Part shown: in pieces, positions 38,636-46,504 of the stretch
Numbering within the stretch: position 1 is the stretch's first letter
How the letters are laid out: each line of letters opens with the position of its first letter
Source of the DNA: MW101C3 sp943367595
GTDB taxonomy: Bacteria; Cyanobacteriota; Cyanobacteriia; PCC-6307; Cyanobiaceae
DNA length: 48,776 bases
Direction: 5' to 3'
Assembly: GCA_943367595.1 (NCBI GenBank)
Contig: CALRJS020000027.1
Span: forward strand, 1 to 48,776
Notes under the pieces: generated by a model
Told to the model about the DNA's origin: nothing
What the model saw: the letters and a program-made list of their open reading frames with translations, nothing else
The model's database searches: none
Position numbers and translations under genes: made by a program

Positions 38636-40288
38636 ATGGCGCCACCGCAGGGCACCGTGGCCGCACCCTCCTTCAATCTTGGCAGGCGCGCCCCAGGCAC
38701 CGCCACAGCCGCATCCGGAGCGGCGTCAGGAGCAGCATCGGGAACGGCGTCCAGCCCGGCCACCGGCGCTGGGCTGAGGCCGCGCCAGTGGCAACGCCAG
38801 CTGATCGACCTGATGCGGCGGCGCCTGGTGCGCGCCGGGCCACAGGGCGAAGACGTGCTGGTGCATGCCGGACCCGGAGCCGGCAAGACACTGGGGGCGT
38901 TGCTGGGGTTCCAGCCCCTGCTGGCGGAAGGGCGGCTGAGCCATTTCCTGGTGTTCTGCCACCGCCAGTCGATCGCCAGCCAATGGCGCTCCTCCGCCGC
39001 ACGCCTGGGCCTGGAGCTGCGGGAGCTCGATTTCGAAGCGAACGCTGCAGGCGAGGGCGGTGCCGCTCGCCTAGGCAGTGGCGGTGTTGAAGGCGGTAGT
39101 GCAGGCGGTGGTGCCAGCGATGGCAGTGGCGGCTGGAGCGGGATGGCCGCCGGCCAGGGGCTGCTGATCAGCTACCAGAGCGCGGCCCGACACCGGCTGC
39201 GGCTGGAGCGGGAGCTGGCGGGCCTTCCGGCGGGCAAGGTGCTGGCGATCGCCGATGAGGTGCACCACCTCGGCCTCGATCCCGACGATCCGGAAGCCAC
39301 CGCCTGGAGCCATGCCTTCGGCCGCCTCAGCCGGAACTGCGTGTTGCGCCTCGGGTTGAGCGGCACCCCGTTCCGCGCCGACAACCTCGGCTTCAGCGCC
39401 TCCCGCCGCATCGCCCGACGGCAGGACGGCGTGATTGTCGAGGAGATCGCCCCCGACCTGAGTGTGGAGCCGCGCCAGTTGATCGATCAGGGCGATGTGC
39501 GGCCGCTGGAGTTCCGCTTCCAGGACGGCTGGGTCGACCACGGCCAAGCCAGCGCCGATGGGGCGCTGGCGGCAACAGAACTGGAGCGTTCGCCCCTGTC
39601 CGCCGAGCACCGGGAGAGCTGGCGCGCCCGCAACCTGCGACGGGCGATCCGCCTGGGGGATCCCAGCAGCATTGCCCTGCGGGTGCTGCTCCAGGCGAGG
39701 CGAAAGCTCGAAACCCTGCGCGCCGCCGACCATCCCGAAGCCGGCGGACTGGTGATCGCCCGCGACATCGCCCATGCCCGTGGCCTCACCGGTCTGCTGG
39801 AGGAACAGGGCGACCAGGTGCTGCTGGTGCATTCGCAGGATCCGGAGGCGGCCCAGCGGCTGGCGGACTTTCGCGCCGGTGGCGCTGACTGGCTGGTGAG
39901 CATCGACATGTGCGCCGAAGGTTTCGATGCCCCACGCGTGCGGGTGGTGGCCTACCTGACCACCGTGGTCACCCGCAGCCGCTTCGTGCAGGCGATCACG
40001 CGGGCCGTCCGCGTCGATGGCCAGCGGGCGGAACAGGAAACGATTCCCAGGCACCCCTCCTATGTGTATGCGCCCGCCGACCCTTTGCTGGTCAGCTACG
40101 CGCGCACCTGGTCGGTGGCAGAGCCCTATCTGATCCAGCAGAAGCCCGGCCAGCAGGAGCCTGCGGCGGCGGCGGGTGGACGGGCACCTGGGTTGCCACT
40201 GGAGGCTCTGCGCGATGAAGCCGGCGAGGTGATCCGACTGCGCGGTCCCCAGCTGCCCGGATTCCTTGACTCCCGTCAGCGCGCCTGA
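38636..40288 (+). CDS. DEAD/DEAH-box superfamily 2 helicase
   Basis: The 550-residue product shows VHAGPGAGKTLGALLGF (Walker A), FCHRQSIASQWR (motif Ia), IADEVHHLG (DEVH), LRLGLSGTPFRADN (motif III), CAEGFDAPRVRVVAYLT and VQAITRAVR (motifs V-VI). This is the RecG/Rad3-like catalytic core of stand-alone cyanobacterial helicases. The first 45 residues contain five 12-bp Ala/Ser/Gly repeats (38711-38770), and residues 136-165 are a Gly-rich insertion between motifs Ia and II; both look recently expanded. Cellular role unknown. Confidence 0.82.
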   Translation: MAPPQGTVAAPSFNLGRRAPGTATAASGAASGAASGTASSPATGAGLRPRQWQRQLIDLMRRRLVRAGPQGEDVLVHAGPGAGKTLGALLGFQPLLAEGRLSHFLVFCHRQSIASQWRSSAARLGLELRELDFEANAAGEGGAARLGSGGVEGGSAGGGASDGSGGWSGMAAGQGLLISYQSAARHRLRLERELAGLPAGKVLAIADEVHHLGLDPDDPEATAWSHAFGRLSRNCVLRLGLSGTPFRADNLGFSASRRIARRQDGVIVEEIAPDLSVEPRQLIDQGDVRPLEFRFQDGWVDHGQASADGALAATELERSPLSAEHRESWRARNLRRAIRLGDPSSIALRVLLQARRKLETLRAADHPEAGGLVIARDIAHARGLTGLLEEQGDQVLLVHSQDPEAAQRLADFRAGGADWLVSIDMCAEGFDAPRVRVVAYLTTVVTRSRFVQAITRAVRVDGQRAEQETIPRHPSYVYAPADPLLVSYARTWSVAEPYLIQQKPGQQEPAAAAGGRAPGLPLEALRDEAGEVIRLRGPQLPGFLDSRQRA

Positions 40289-40383
40289 GGCGACGGGCCC
40301 GCAGGGTGGCGTGTCAGACACGGAAGACCAGTGCCGGGTTGCCAGAGGCGGGATGTCAGCTGTGGGTTGACAGCGGCAGGGGG

Positions 40384-40653
40384 TCAGCGGCGGCGCGGGC
40401 CGCCCGGACGGTTGCCGCCCGGACGCGGGCCCGTGGCACCGGCATTGCGTTCCCGGTAGGTGATGCGGCCACGGGTGAGGTCGTAAGGGCTGATCTCGAC
40501 CAGCACCTTGTCACCGGCCAGCAGCTTGATGCGGAACTTGGTGAGTTTGCCGGCAGCACGGCACAGGCACTGGTGGCCAGCGGGCTGATCGAGGGTCACC
40601 AGGTAGAAACCATTGCCCTGTTCCTTCTCGATCACGCCCGAGGTTTCGATCAT
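40384..40653 (-). CDS. infA: IF-1-like translation initiation factor, divergent
   Basis: ATG 40653 gives 89 residues: MIETSGVIEKEQGNGFYLVT, then CRAAGKLTKFRIKLLAGDKV and LVEISPYDLTRGRITYRERN. The S1/OB-fold pattern and GDKVxVExxPYDLxxGRITYR match IF-1. The usual AHISGK is CRAAGK, and a basic Gly/Arg/Pro tail of 20 residues is added. It may therefore be a second, divergent IF-1 rather than the ribosomal-operon copy. Its upstream region holds a long array of degenerate repeats. Confidence 0.82.
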   Translation of the reverse strand: MIETSGVIEKEQGNGFYLVTLDQPAGHQCLCRAAGKLTKFRIKLLAGDKVLVEISPYDLTRGRITYRERNAGATGPRPGGNRPGGPRRR

Positions 40654-40777
40654 GCGGAGCGGGTGCTCAATCTGTAGGAGAAGGAACAGCTTAAATTGAC
40701 GCCCCTCCCCCCCTCCGGGCCTGCCCCTCTCCGCACCGGCCGGCAACCCCGCTCCTTCACCACCCGCTGGGCAACAA

Positions 40778-41016
40778 CCCTGAGCCAGCTGAGTGCCCGC
40801 CCTGCGCCAGCTGAGTGCCCGCTCTGAGCCAGCTGAGCAGCACGCTTCTGCCACCTGAGCAGCACGCCTGTGTAACTCAGCAACAAGCCTGTGCAACCAA
40901 ACGGCAAACCTGTGTCAGCTGAGCAGCGGCCCGTGCCATGCGAGCAGCAGTTCTGTGGGAGTGGAGCAGTGCCCACGAGCCAGCTGACCACTGGCCCAGT
41001 GCCGCGCCGACCAAGC
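40778..41016. repeat. Degenerate 22-bp tandem array (about 11 units) upstream of infA
   Basis: Units of 20-23 bp follow each other without gaps; a near-consensus is CCTGTGCCAGCTGAGCAGC plus three further bases. The first two units agree at 21 of 22 positions and later units diverge progressively. CAGCTG recurs in units 1, 2, 3, 7 and 10. No coding or RNA signal explains it. It lies in a 1.1-kb gene-free gap (40654-41789) between infA and the divergent pseudouridine synthase. Confidence 0.7.
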
Positions 41017-41053
41017 CACGCCGGGATCGGGCCCCGCCCTCCAGCGACATGAG

Positions 41054-41164
41054 GCCCAAACCCCAGCGGCAGCCAGCCCAAACACCAGCGTCATCAGGCC
41101 CTGCCCCCAGCACCAGCAGGCCCAAACCCCAATGGCACGCAAGCCGACACCCCGCAGACCTGCC
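41054..41164. repeat. Second 22-bp tandem block (five units)
   Basis: Units start with GCCCAAACCCCAGCG, GCCCAAACACCAGCG, GCCCTGCCCCCAGCA, GCCCAAACCCCAATG and GCCGACACCCCGCAG, each 22-23 bp long. It continues the period of the previous block with a different sequence. Confidence 0.65.
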
Positions 41165-41357
41165 GCCACAACGCAGCTGCCTCCTAGCCCTTAGGGTCTG
41201 CGATCGCTCCGGGGCCAAGCCTTGATCGTTCCTTCCCTGTCCCTGGATCTGGGCTTGCTGCTGATTTCCATCGGCGCAGTGAACCTCTGGCGCGCGCGCC
41301 GCAGCGCCAGCTGAGCGGCCTTGAGCCTGCCCACTCGATTCGACTACGGCCTGGTAC

Positions 41358-41608
41358 CTGCCTCAAGCGACTGACTGGGGGCGGGGCTTCATCAGACGGT
41401 CAGCGGGTTAGGGCCTACCTCAGGCGGGTGGATGGGATTGGGCTTCATCAGACGGCCAGCTGGTTTGGGCCTGGCGCAGGCGGCTGGATGTGATTGGTCT
41501 GCCTGTCGCGGCTGGATGGGCTGGATCTGCCTTAGGCGGCTGGGTCGATCGGGGCTGCATCAGGCTGCCAGCTGGATCGGGCCTGCTTCAGGTCGCTGGC
41601 CCAGCTGG
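41358..41608. repeat. Degenerate 27-29 bp tandem array (about nine units)
   Basis: Units share the core CCTgcxtCAGGCGGCTGGAT followed by GGGATTGGG or similar; a clear pair is at 41414-41442 (CCTACCTCAGGCGGGTGGAT) and 41470-41497 (CCTGGCGCAGGCGGCTGGAT). Length varies between 27 and 29 bp. It lies just upstream of the pseudouridine synthase start. Bases 41165-41357 and 41609-41789 between the arrays and the gene show a HIP1 octamer (GCGATCGC) near 41204 but no other feature. Confidence 0.65.
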
Positions 41609-41789
41609 TTCTGCAACGGAAGGTTGGCTGAGCTGGATGACGCAGCTTGGGTGACGAGGCTTGGGCAGCATGCGGCGGTCTCCCTGCTGGTGCCTGAGCT
41701 CAGAGGGCGGCGCACACCCTTCCCGTCCGCCCCCCATCCACTGCCATCACCCCCGATCCGCCGCCAACGACGGCCAACGAGCAACGACC

Positions 41790-42470
41790 TTGCCCACCCT
41801 GCTGTTCCACAAGCCCTACGGCGTGCTCAGCCAGTTCACGGCAGAACCGGGCAGCCCATGGGCGCACCTGGCTGATTTCATCCCGGTGCGGGAGGTCTAT
41901 GCCGCCGGACGGCTGGATGCCGACAGTGAGGGCCTGCTGCTGCTCACGAGCGTGGGCCGGCTGCAGCAACGGCTCACCGACCCCCGCTGGGGCCATTGGC
42001 GCCGCTACTGGGTGCAGGTGGAAGGGGAGCCCAGCCCGGCCGGGTTGGCCGCCCTGCAGGCGGGGGTGACCATCCAGGGCCAGCGCACCCTGCCCGCCCG
42101 GGCCCGGCTGCAGGCGGATCCCTGCCTGCCGCCCCGGGATCCACCGATCCGTGAGCGGCGCGCCATTCCCACCAGCTGGCTGGAACTGGAGCTGCGCGAG
42201 GGACGCAACCGACAGGTGCGCCGCATGACCGCTGCCGTGGGATGGCCCACCCTCCGGCTGATCCGCACCGCCATCGACCTGATGGACGGTCAGCCGCCGC
42301 TGGATCTGAAGGACCTGCCGGCCGGCCAATGGCGACCGGTGAGCCAGGCGGAGGAGGGACGCCTGCAGTGGCTGCTCCTGTCTGCTTCCGCCCAGAGCGG
42401 GGCCCCCGCCCGAGGGCGAGGCGGCCGGGCCGGTGGCGGGAAATCCGGGCGCAACGGCGGCGGCGGGTAG
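41790..42470 (+). CDS. rRNA pseudouridine synthase, RsuA/RluE type
   Basis: TTG 41790 (LPTLLFHKPYGVLSQF) is chosen as the start; an upstream ATG at 41661 adds 43 residues of low-quality sequence. Catalytic motif is YAAGRLDADSEGLLLLTSVG (Asp in GRLDxDSEG), with ELELREGRNRQVRRMTAAVG and a C-terminal basic Gly/Arg tail. The RluE-like subgroup modifies 23S rRNA in bacteria; the exact target is not read from this sequence. It lies beside the repeat arrays. Confidence 0.85.
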   Translation: MPTLLFHKPYGVLSQFTAEPGSPWAHLADFIPVREVYAAGRLDADSEGLLLLTSVGRLQQRLTDPRWGHWRRYWVQVEGEPSPAGLAALQAGVTIQGQRTLPARARLQADPCLPPRDPPIRERRAIPTSWLELELREGRNRQVRRMTAAVGWPTLRLIRTAIDLMDGQPPLDLKDLPAGQWRPVSQAEEGRLQWLLLSASAQSGAPARGRGGRAGGGKSGRNGGGG

Positions 42471-42492
42471 GGAGGCTTGGCGTCCATGCCGC

Positions 42493-42708
42493 TCAGCCGA
42501 TCACCTGTTGCAGCTCCCGCACCGTTTGCAATTGACCGTAGTAGTAGTTCGCTCTGGAGCGCCGATCGGGATCCTCAAGTGCATCGAGGGCATCAAATCC
42601 CAGGCTCTGCCACAGCTCATGGCCGCAGGCGCGGTTCAACTCCTGCACCGATTCCTGCTCCAGGTTGGCGAGACGCCGTTGCAGGTTCTTGATCTGAGCA
42701 ATCGACAT
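42493..42708 (-). CDS. Small conserved-looking protein (71 aa), coiled-coil start
   Basis: The reverse product reads MSIAQIKNLQRRLANLEQES and then VQELNRACGHELWQSLGFDA, ending RANYYYGQLQTVRELQQVIG. Both ends look helical with regular hydrophobic spacing. No family recognised. It lies downstream of ycf39 on the same strand but 496 bases away. Confidence 0.6.
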   Translation of the reverse strand: MSIAQIKNLQRRLANLEQESVQELNRACGHELWQSLGFDALDALEDPDRRSRANYYYGQLQTVRELQQVIG

Positions 42709-42739
42709 GGGGCGAACAGGGCCGAGGTGGGAAAGAGAC

Positions 42740-42912
42740 AGGAAGCGGGGGAGAGACGCAGCAGGGGCGCAGGAGAGGCGCGGCAGGAGCTGAGACGTGA
42801 CGCGGACGCGGGAGACGCTGGGGAACAGCCCAATAGACAGGGAGCAGCCTTGCAGCGGATGGGCAGCAGCTGGGCAACGGGTGGGCAGCAGCGAAGCAAC
42901 CGGGAAAAAAAG
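42740..42912. repeat. Degenerate 21-22 bp tandem array (about eight units)
   Basis: Units include GCCTTGCAGCGGATGGGCAG, GCTGGGCAACGGGTGGGCAG (each plus CA) and ACAGCCCAATAGACAGGGAG (plus CA). The reverse strand shares TGCTGCYCA with the array near 40800, suggesting a related family. It fills part of the 496-base gap 42709-43204; the remainder (42913-43204) shows only GGCAGG-type low-complexity stretches near 43120-43160. Confidence 0.55.
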
Positions 42913-43204
42913 AAGGCAGGAAGTGAACGGGGGCGAACTGGAGCCGGCATCAGCGGATCAGCCACCCGCCCAGCCAATTACCGCCCCCAGCCCCTCAAAC
43001 GACCTCCTCCATTCGCCTGCCATAGTACAGATGAACTTACCCGAGCTGTACCACCCGGCCAGGCTTACGGGTCAGCAGTGCGGCCAAAGCCTGGGCGCAG
43101 TTCCAACCTCAGGCCTGGACAGGAAGGCAGGCAGTCACACAGTCAGGCAGGGAGGCAGGCGTGGTTCTGCCCACCGCCTGCAAGTGCGGACCGCCGCCTG
43201 CGGC

Positions 43205-44167
43205 TCAGAAGGGCAGCTTCTTCTTGGCACTCTTGTCGAGATCGGCCTCCATCTCGCGCAGACGTCGCAGGATCGTGTCGTAATACTCCTTGAGGTAGTC
43301 CTCCAGCCGGGTGGTGGTGGCCGGGTCCAGCCCGAAGGCGGCATAGCTCTCCTCCATCGGTGCCTCCAGGCTCTGGCCACCCCCTGTCACGTCGGCGAAA
43401 GCCAACCGTTCAGCCACCTGCACCCCAGGCTCGAAGAACGACGCCAGACCCTGCATCAGACGGATGAGAAACGGCCGTACGCGGCACACGCGAGCGGAGC
43501 GGCCGCTGTAGCGCTCACACAGCTGGGTGACTTCACCGGTGTTCCAGGCCTTCGGCCCCACCACCGGGAAGGACTTGCGGATCGTTTCGTCATGGGTGAG
43601 GGCCGCCACCGAAAACCGGGCCACGTCCTGGGTGTTCATGTAGGCGATCGGCGTGGGCGTGCCGCTCACCCACACCGTCTGGCTTTCGAGCACCGGGATG
43701 GCGAACTGACCGATCACCCCCTGCATGAAGGCCACGCAGCGCAGGATCGTGTAATCCAGCTGGGAGGCCGCCAGCAGCTGCTCGGTGCAGTACTTGATGT
43801 CCATCAGCGGCACGTTGCGGTGCTGCGCCGCCTCCAGCAGCGACACGAACACGAAGCGCTTCACGTTGGCCGCTTCGCAGGCCCGCACCAGATTGAGCTT
43901 TCCCTGCCAGTCGATCGTGTAGATGCCGGCACTGTCAGTGGGGCGGGCGGTGGCCGCATCGATCACCGCTTCCTGGCCCTCAAGGGCGTACGCGAGGCTA
44001 TCGGGTTCCAGCAGGTCACCACGGGTGAGCTCGCAGCCCCATTCCTGCAGGAAGGAGGCCTTGCGAGGGGAGCGCACCATGCAACGCACCTGATGCCCCT
44101 GCTCCAGCGCGTGCCGGGCGATCTGGCGGCCGAGAGTTCCTGTGGCGCCGACGACCAGAACCTGCAT
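43205..44167 (-). CDS. ycf39: Ycf39-like NAD(P)-binding photosystem II assembly factor
   Basis: The 320-residue product begins MQVLVVGATGTLGRQIARHA (GxxGxxG cofactor loop), then RCMVRSPRKASFLQEWGCEL, VKRFVFVSLLEAAQHRNVPL, and YTILRCVAFMQGVIGQFAIP. This is the atypical SDR Ycf39, which works with high-light-inducible proteins in early PSII reaction-centre assembly. Length and layout agree with the cyanobacterial and plastid family. petM lies 64 bases upstream on the same strand. Confidence 0.9.
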   Translation of the reverse strand: MQVLVVGATGTLGRQIARHALEQGHQVRCMVRSPRKASFLQEWGCELTRGDLLEPDSLAYALEGQEAVIDAATARPTDSAGIYTIDWQGKLNLVRACEAANVKRFVFVSLLEAAQHRNVPLMDIKYCTEQLLAASQLDYTILRCVAFMQGVIGQFAIPVLESQTVWVSGTPTPIAYMNTQDVARFSVAALTHDETIRKSFPVVGPKAWNTGEVTQLCERYSGRSARVCRVRPFLIRLMQGLASFFEPGVQVAERLAFADVTGGGQSLEAPMEESYAAFGLDPATTTRLEDYLKEYYDTILRRLREMEADLDKSAKKKLPF

Positions 44168-44231
44168 GAACCACCGGCGGATAGGGCGCTGAGCCTAAAG
44201 CTGAGGCAGGGGGCGACGCGCCGCAGGCGGC

Positions 44232-44330
44232 TCAGTCTTTCTGCAGCTTGAGCAGCAGGGCACCGCCGGCCAGGCCCACGGGGATGAGCACCCAGAAGAT
44301 CGCCGCGATGCCGAAGATTTCAGAGGCCAT
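44232..44330 (-). CDS. petM: Cytochrome b6f complex subunit PetM
   Basis: The 32-residue reverse frame from ATG 44330 reads MASEIFGIAAIFWVLIPVGL and ends LLLKLQKD. It is a single membrane helix with a charged C-terminus, the full length and sequence style of PetM, a small subunit of the b6f electron-transfer complex in the thylakoid. It is encoded between ycf39 and the Trm1-like gene. Confidence 0.93.
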   Translation of the reverse strand: MASEIFGIAAIFWVLIPVGLAGGALLLKLQKD

Positions 44331-44348
44331 GGCCCATTGGGAAAACGG

Positions 44349-45581
44349 CTACCTATTTAGCGCCCCGGCCCGTTCGAGCACCAGCGGCCAGGGGGCATCG
44401 GTGCGGAACTGGCCGGGCATCACCCCACTGGCGCAGGCTTCCCATCCCTGGCTGTGCAGGTCTGCGAGCAGTGCCTGCAACCGCGGCGGACCGCCCCCCA
44501 GGCGCCGGCCCAGCTCCGCCAGTGGCCAGCAGCGGGCGGGCAGGCCCGTGTCGGCGGCGAGGCTGCCCAGCAGGCGGGCAGCGGCCCGGCAGAGCGAAGG
44601 GTCCTCCACCACAGTGGCGGCACGGATCGCCGTGAGCGTGGCGGGATCCTGCAGCGGGCCGATCCAGAGCGGGCCACTCACCGCCAGCGCGGCCGCAGGC
44701 TCGCAGCACACCTGCCACTGGCGCAGGCGCAGCAGGCTCTGCACCTGCTGCTCGCCGCAGCGGTGGCAGTGCGCCAGCAGGCCGAGCTGCCGTTCCTCGC
44801 CCGCCAAGGGCCGGCGCAGGATCCGCACCGCCGTGCGGAACGTGCGGCCCTCACTGAAGCTGAACACCGGCTGCAGGCCGCGCCCCATGGCCCAGGCCGT
44901 ACGCGCGATCACCCCCAGCTGCAGGCGCAGCGCCAGCTCCCAGCTGGCCGGGTGGGCCCGCGCCGCCGCCCCCAGGGTGCGCACAGCAGCAGAACGGTCG
45001 TGGCCGGTGGGGGAGCGGCCGTCGGTGCTGGCCACATAGAGCACACCGCCGAAGGCCACCGCCTCCAGCGCCAGTGGCAACAGGGGAGTGGGACAGCCGA
45101 AGGCGTCGAGATCGACGAGCTCGAAGCGCTCCTGCCGCTGCAGGCAACCCGCCAGCAGCTGCTGGGCGGTGAGGGCGGAGCAGCGCAACTCCAGACCCGG
45201 GCGATCCGCCAGGGGGGCAAGGTTGGCGTGCAGCAGCGCCTGACGGTCGGGATCGGCGTCGTTGGCCCACACCAGCTGAGCCGGGCTCTCCTGGCCGTAG
45301 CGCAACGCCCGGATGCCGCAGCCGGTCATGAGGTCGAGCACCCGCAGGGGGCCCGCCAGGCCGAGCTGGCGCGCCAGCAGCACCCCCAGATCACGAGAGG
45401 GCCGGGATTCCGACCGGAAGAACCCCTGACCCGTGCACAGCGCTGCTGAAGCTTCGCAATAGTGAGAGGTGTCTTGCGTGAACCCGCTCCGTTGGTGACA
45501 TCCCTGGGCCAGCCTGTCGCAACGGCCGGCCCCGACTGGGGCCGCGCGGCGGTGTGGCGGTGGCGCGGGCTCGACTGCCAC
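44349..45581 (-). CDS. tRNA (guanine-26 N2) dimethyltransferase, Trm1-like; start uncertain
   Basis: The reverse frame shows GQGFFRSESRPSRDLGVLLA, then VLDLMTGCGIRALRYGQES (SAM motif I), VWANDADPDRQALLHANLA, and FELVDLDAFGCPTPLLPLAL (DxDxFGxP catalytic motif), plus an HCHRCGEQQV zinc-type pair. This is the Trm1 layout, which methylates G26/G27 of tRNA. No ATG, GTG or TTG lies between the domain start (about 45455) and the divergent hydrolase; the nearest in-frame standard start is GTG 45581, overlapping that gene by about 120 bases. The N-terminus may use a rare start or be altered. Confidence 0.8.
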   Translation of the reverse strand: MAVEPAPPPHRRAAPVGAGRCDRLAQGCHQRSGFTQDTSHYCEASAALCTGQGFFRSESRPSRDLGVLLARQLGLAGPLRVLDLMTGCGIRALRYGQESPAQLVWANDADPDRQALLHANLAPLADRPGLELRCSALTAQQLLAGCLQRQERFELVDLDAFGCPTPLLPLALEAVAFGGVLYVASTDGRSPTGHDRSAAVRTLGAAARAHPASWELALRLQLGVIARTAWAMGRGLQPVFSFSEGRTFRTAVRILRRPLAGEERQLGLLAHCHRCGEQQVQSLLRLRQWQVCCEPAAALAVSGPLWIGPLQDPATLTAIRAATVVEDPSLCRAAARLLGSLAADTGLPARCWPLAELGRRLGGGPPRLQALLADLHSQGWEACASGVMPGQFRTDAPWPLVLERAGALNR

Positions 45582-46433
45582 TGGCGCGTGCTGGGCGATC
45601 CGGACGGGCCACCACTGCTCCTGCTGCATGGCTTCGCCGCCGGCAGCGGCCACTGGCGGGCCACCGCCGGCCCACTGGCGGCCGCCGGCTGGTGCGTTTA
45701 TGGCCTCGATCTGATCGGCTTCGGCGCCTCGGCCCAGCCGGCGATGCGCCTCGACAACCGGCTCTGGGCCCGTCAGGCCCAGGGCTTTCTTGAACAGGTG
45801 GTGCAACAGCCGGCCGTGCTGATCGGGCACTCGCTGGGCGGGCTGGTGGCACTCAGCTGCGGCGTGTTTTTTCCGGCCTGGGTGCGGGGGGTGGTGGCTG
45901 CACCGCTGCCGGATCCCACCCTGCTGATGCCCGTGCCGCCGCGGCGGGCGCCATGGCAGCGCTGGCTGCAGCGCCGGGCGGTGGTGTGGCTCTGCCGGCT
46001 GCTGCCTCTGGAGTTGATCGTGCCCCTGATCGCCCGCACGCCGCTGCTGGATCTGGGCATCCAGTCGGCCTACAACACGCCGGTGATCGGCGACAGCGCC
46101 CTGCGCCAGCTCATCGCCCGCCCGGCACGGCGCCCCACCGCCGCCTGGGCCCTGCGCGGCATGAGCATCGGCATGGCGCTGCGCCCCCGGGGAGCCACCG
46201 CTGCAGTGCTGCTGCAGCGCCTGCGCCGACCGCTGCTGGTGCTGTGGGGAGAAGCTGATCGGTTGGTGCCGATCGAGGTGGCCGCCGAGATGCAGAAGCT
46301 CCGGCCCGACCTCGAACTGGAACAGCTGGAGGGGGTGGGCCATTGCCCGCACGACGAAGACCCCGCCACGGTCGACCGTCTGCTCCAGGCCTGGCTGGTT
46401 CGTCTGCCACCCCGACCCGGGGATCCCCGCTGA
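45462..46433 (+). CDS. Alpha/beta hydrolase
   Basis: The 323-residue product shows PPLLLLHGFAAGSGHWRATA (HGF oxyanion), GWCVYGLDLIGFGASAQPAM, the nucleophile elbow LIGHSLGGLVALSCG, LLVLWGEADRLVPIEVAA (Asp) and GVGHCPHDEDP (His). All triad elements are present. It resembles the chlorophyllase/pheophytinase-like and BchO-like hydrolases of cyanobacteria; substrate not known. GTG 45462 is the longest start; TTG 45474 or GTG 45495 may be used instead. Confidence 0.85.
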   Translation: MRGVLREPAPLVTSLGQPVATAGPDWGRAAVWRWRGLDCHWRVLGDPDGPPLLLLHGFAAGSGHWRATAGPLAAAGWCVYGLDLIGFGASAQPAMRLDNRLWARQAQGFLEQVVQQPAVLIGHSLGGLVALSCGVFFPAWVRGVVAAPLPDPTLLMPVPPRRAPWQRWLQRRAVVWLCRLLPLELIVPLIARTPLLDLGIQSAYNTPVIGDSALRQLIARPARRPTAAWALRGMSIGMALRPRGATAAVLLQRLRRPLLVLWGEADRLVPIEVAAEMQKLRPDLELEQLEGVGHCPHDEDPATVDRLLQAWLVRLPPRPGDPR

Positions 46434-46504
46434 GTGCCCGGCCCTGAGGGGCGCGAGGCCAGCGCGTAATTTGGGAAGCTGATCGCCTGCTGTGCCCGCC
46501 GGGA

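Noticed and set aside
40650..41081. 143-residue reverse frame through the 22-bp array
   Set aside because: The period-22 repeat forces a quasi-repetitive frame; no domain, and it contains the infA start region.
41222..41314. 30-residue hydrophobic frame from TTG 41222 (LSLDLGLLLISIGAVNLWRA)
   Set aside because: It looks like a small membrane peptide but has a TTG start, no clear ribosome site and matches no small photosynthetic subunit I know.
40654..41789. CRISPR array in the repeat-rich gap
   Set aside because: Units are contiguous without unique spacers, and they diverge gradually, unlike identical CRISPR repeats; no cas genes are near.
41432..41875. 147-residue + strand frame through the 28-bp array
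   Set aside because: Trp/Arg/Leu-rich product generated by the repeats, overlapping the pseudouridine synthase in another frame.
42913..43204. Possible structural RNA (6S, SRP, RNase P or tmRNA) in the ycf39 gap
   Set aside because: I looked for their signature cores by eye and found none; only GGCAGG-like low-complexity stretches are visible.
45582..46352. Extension of the Trm1-like frame to an ATG at 46352
   Set aside because: It would be wholly antisense to the intact alpha/beta hydrolase and adds a His/Gln-rich low-quality sequence.
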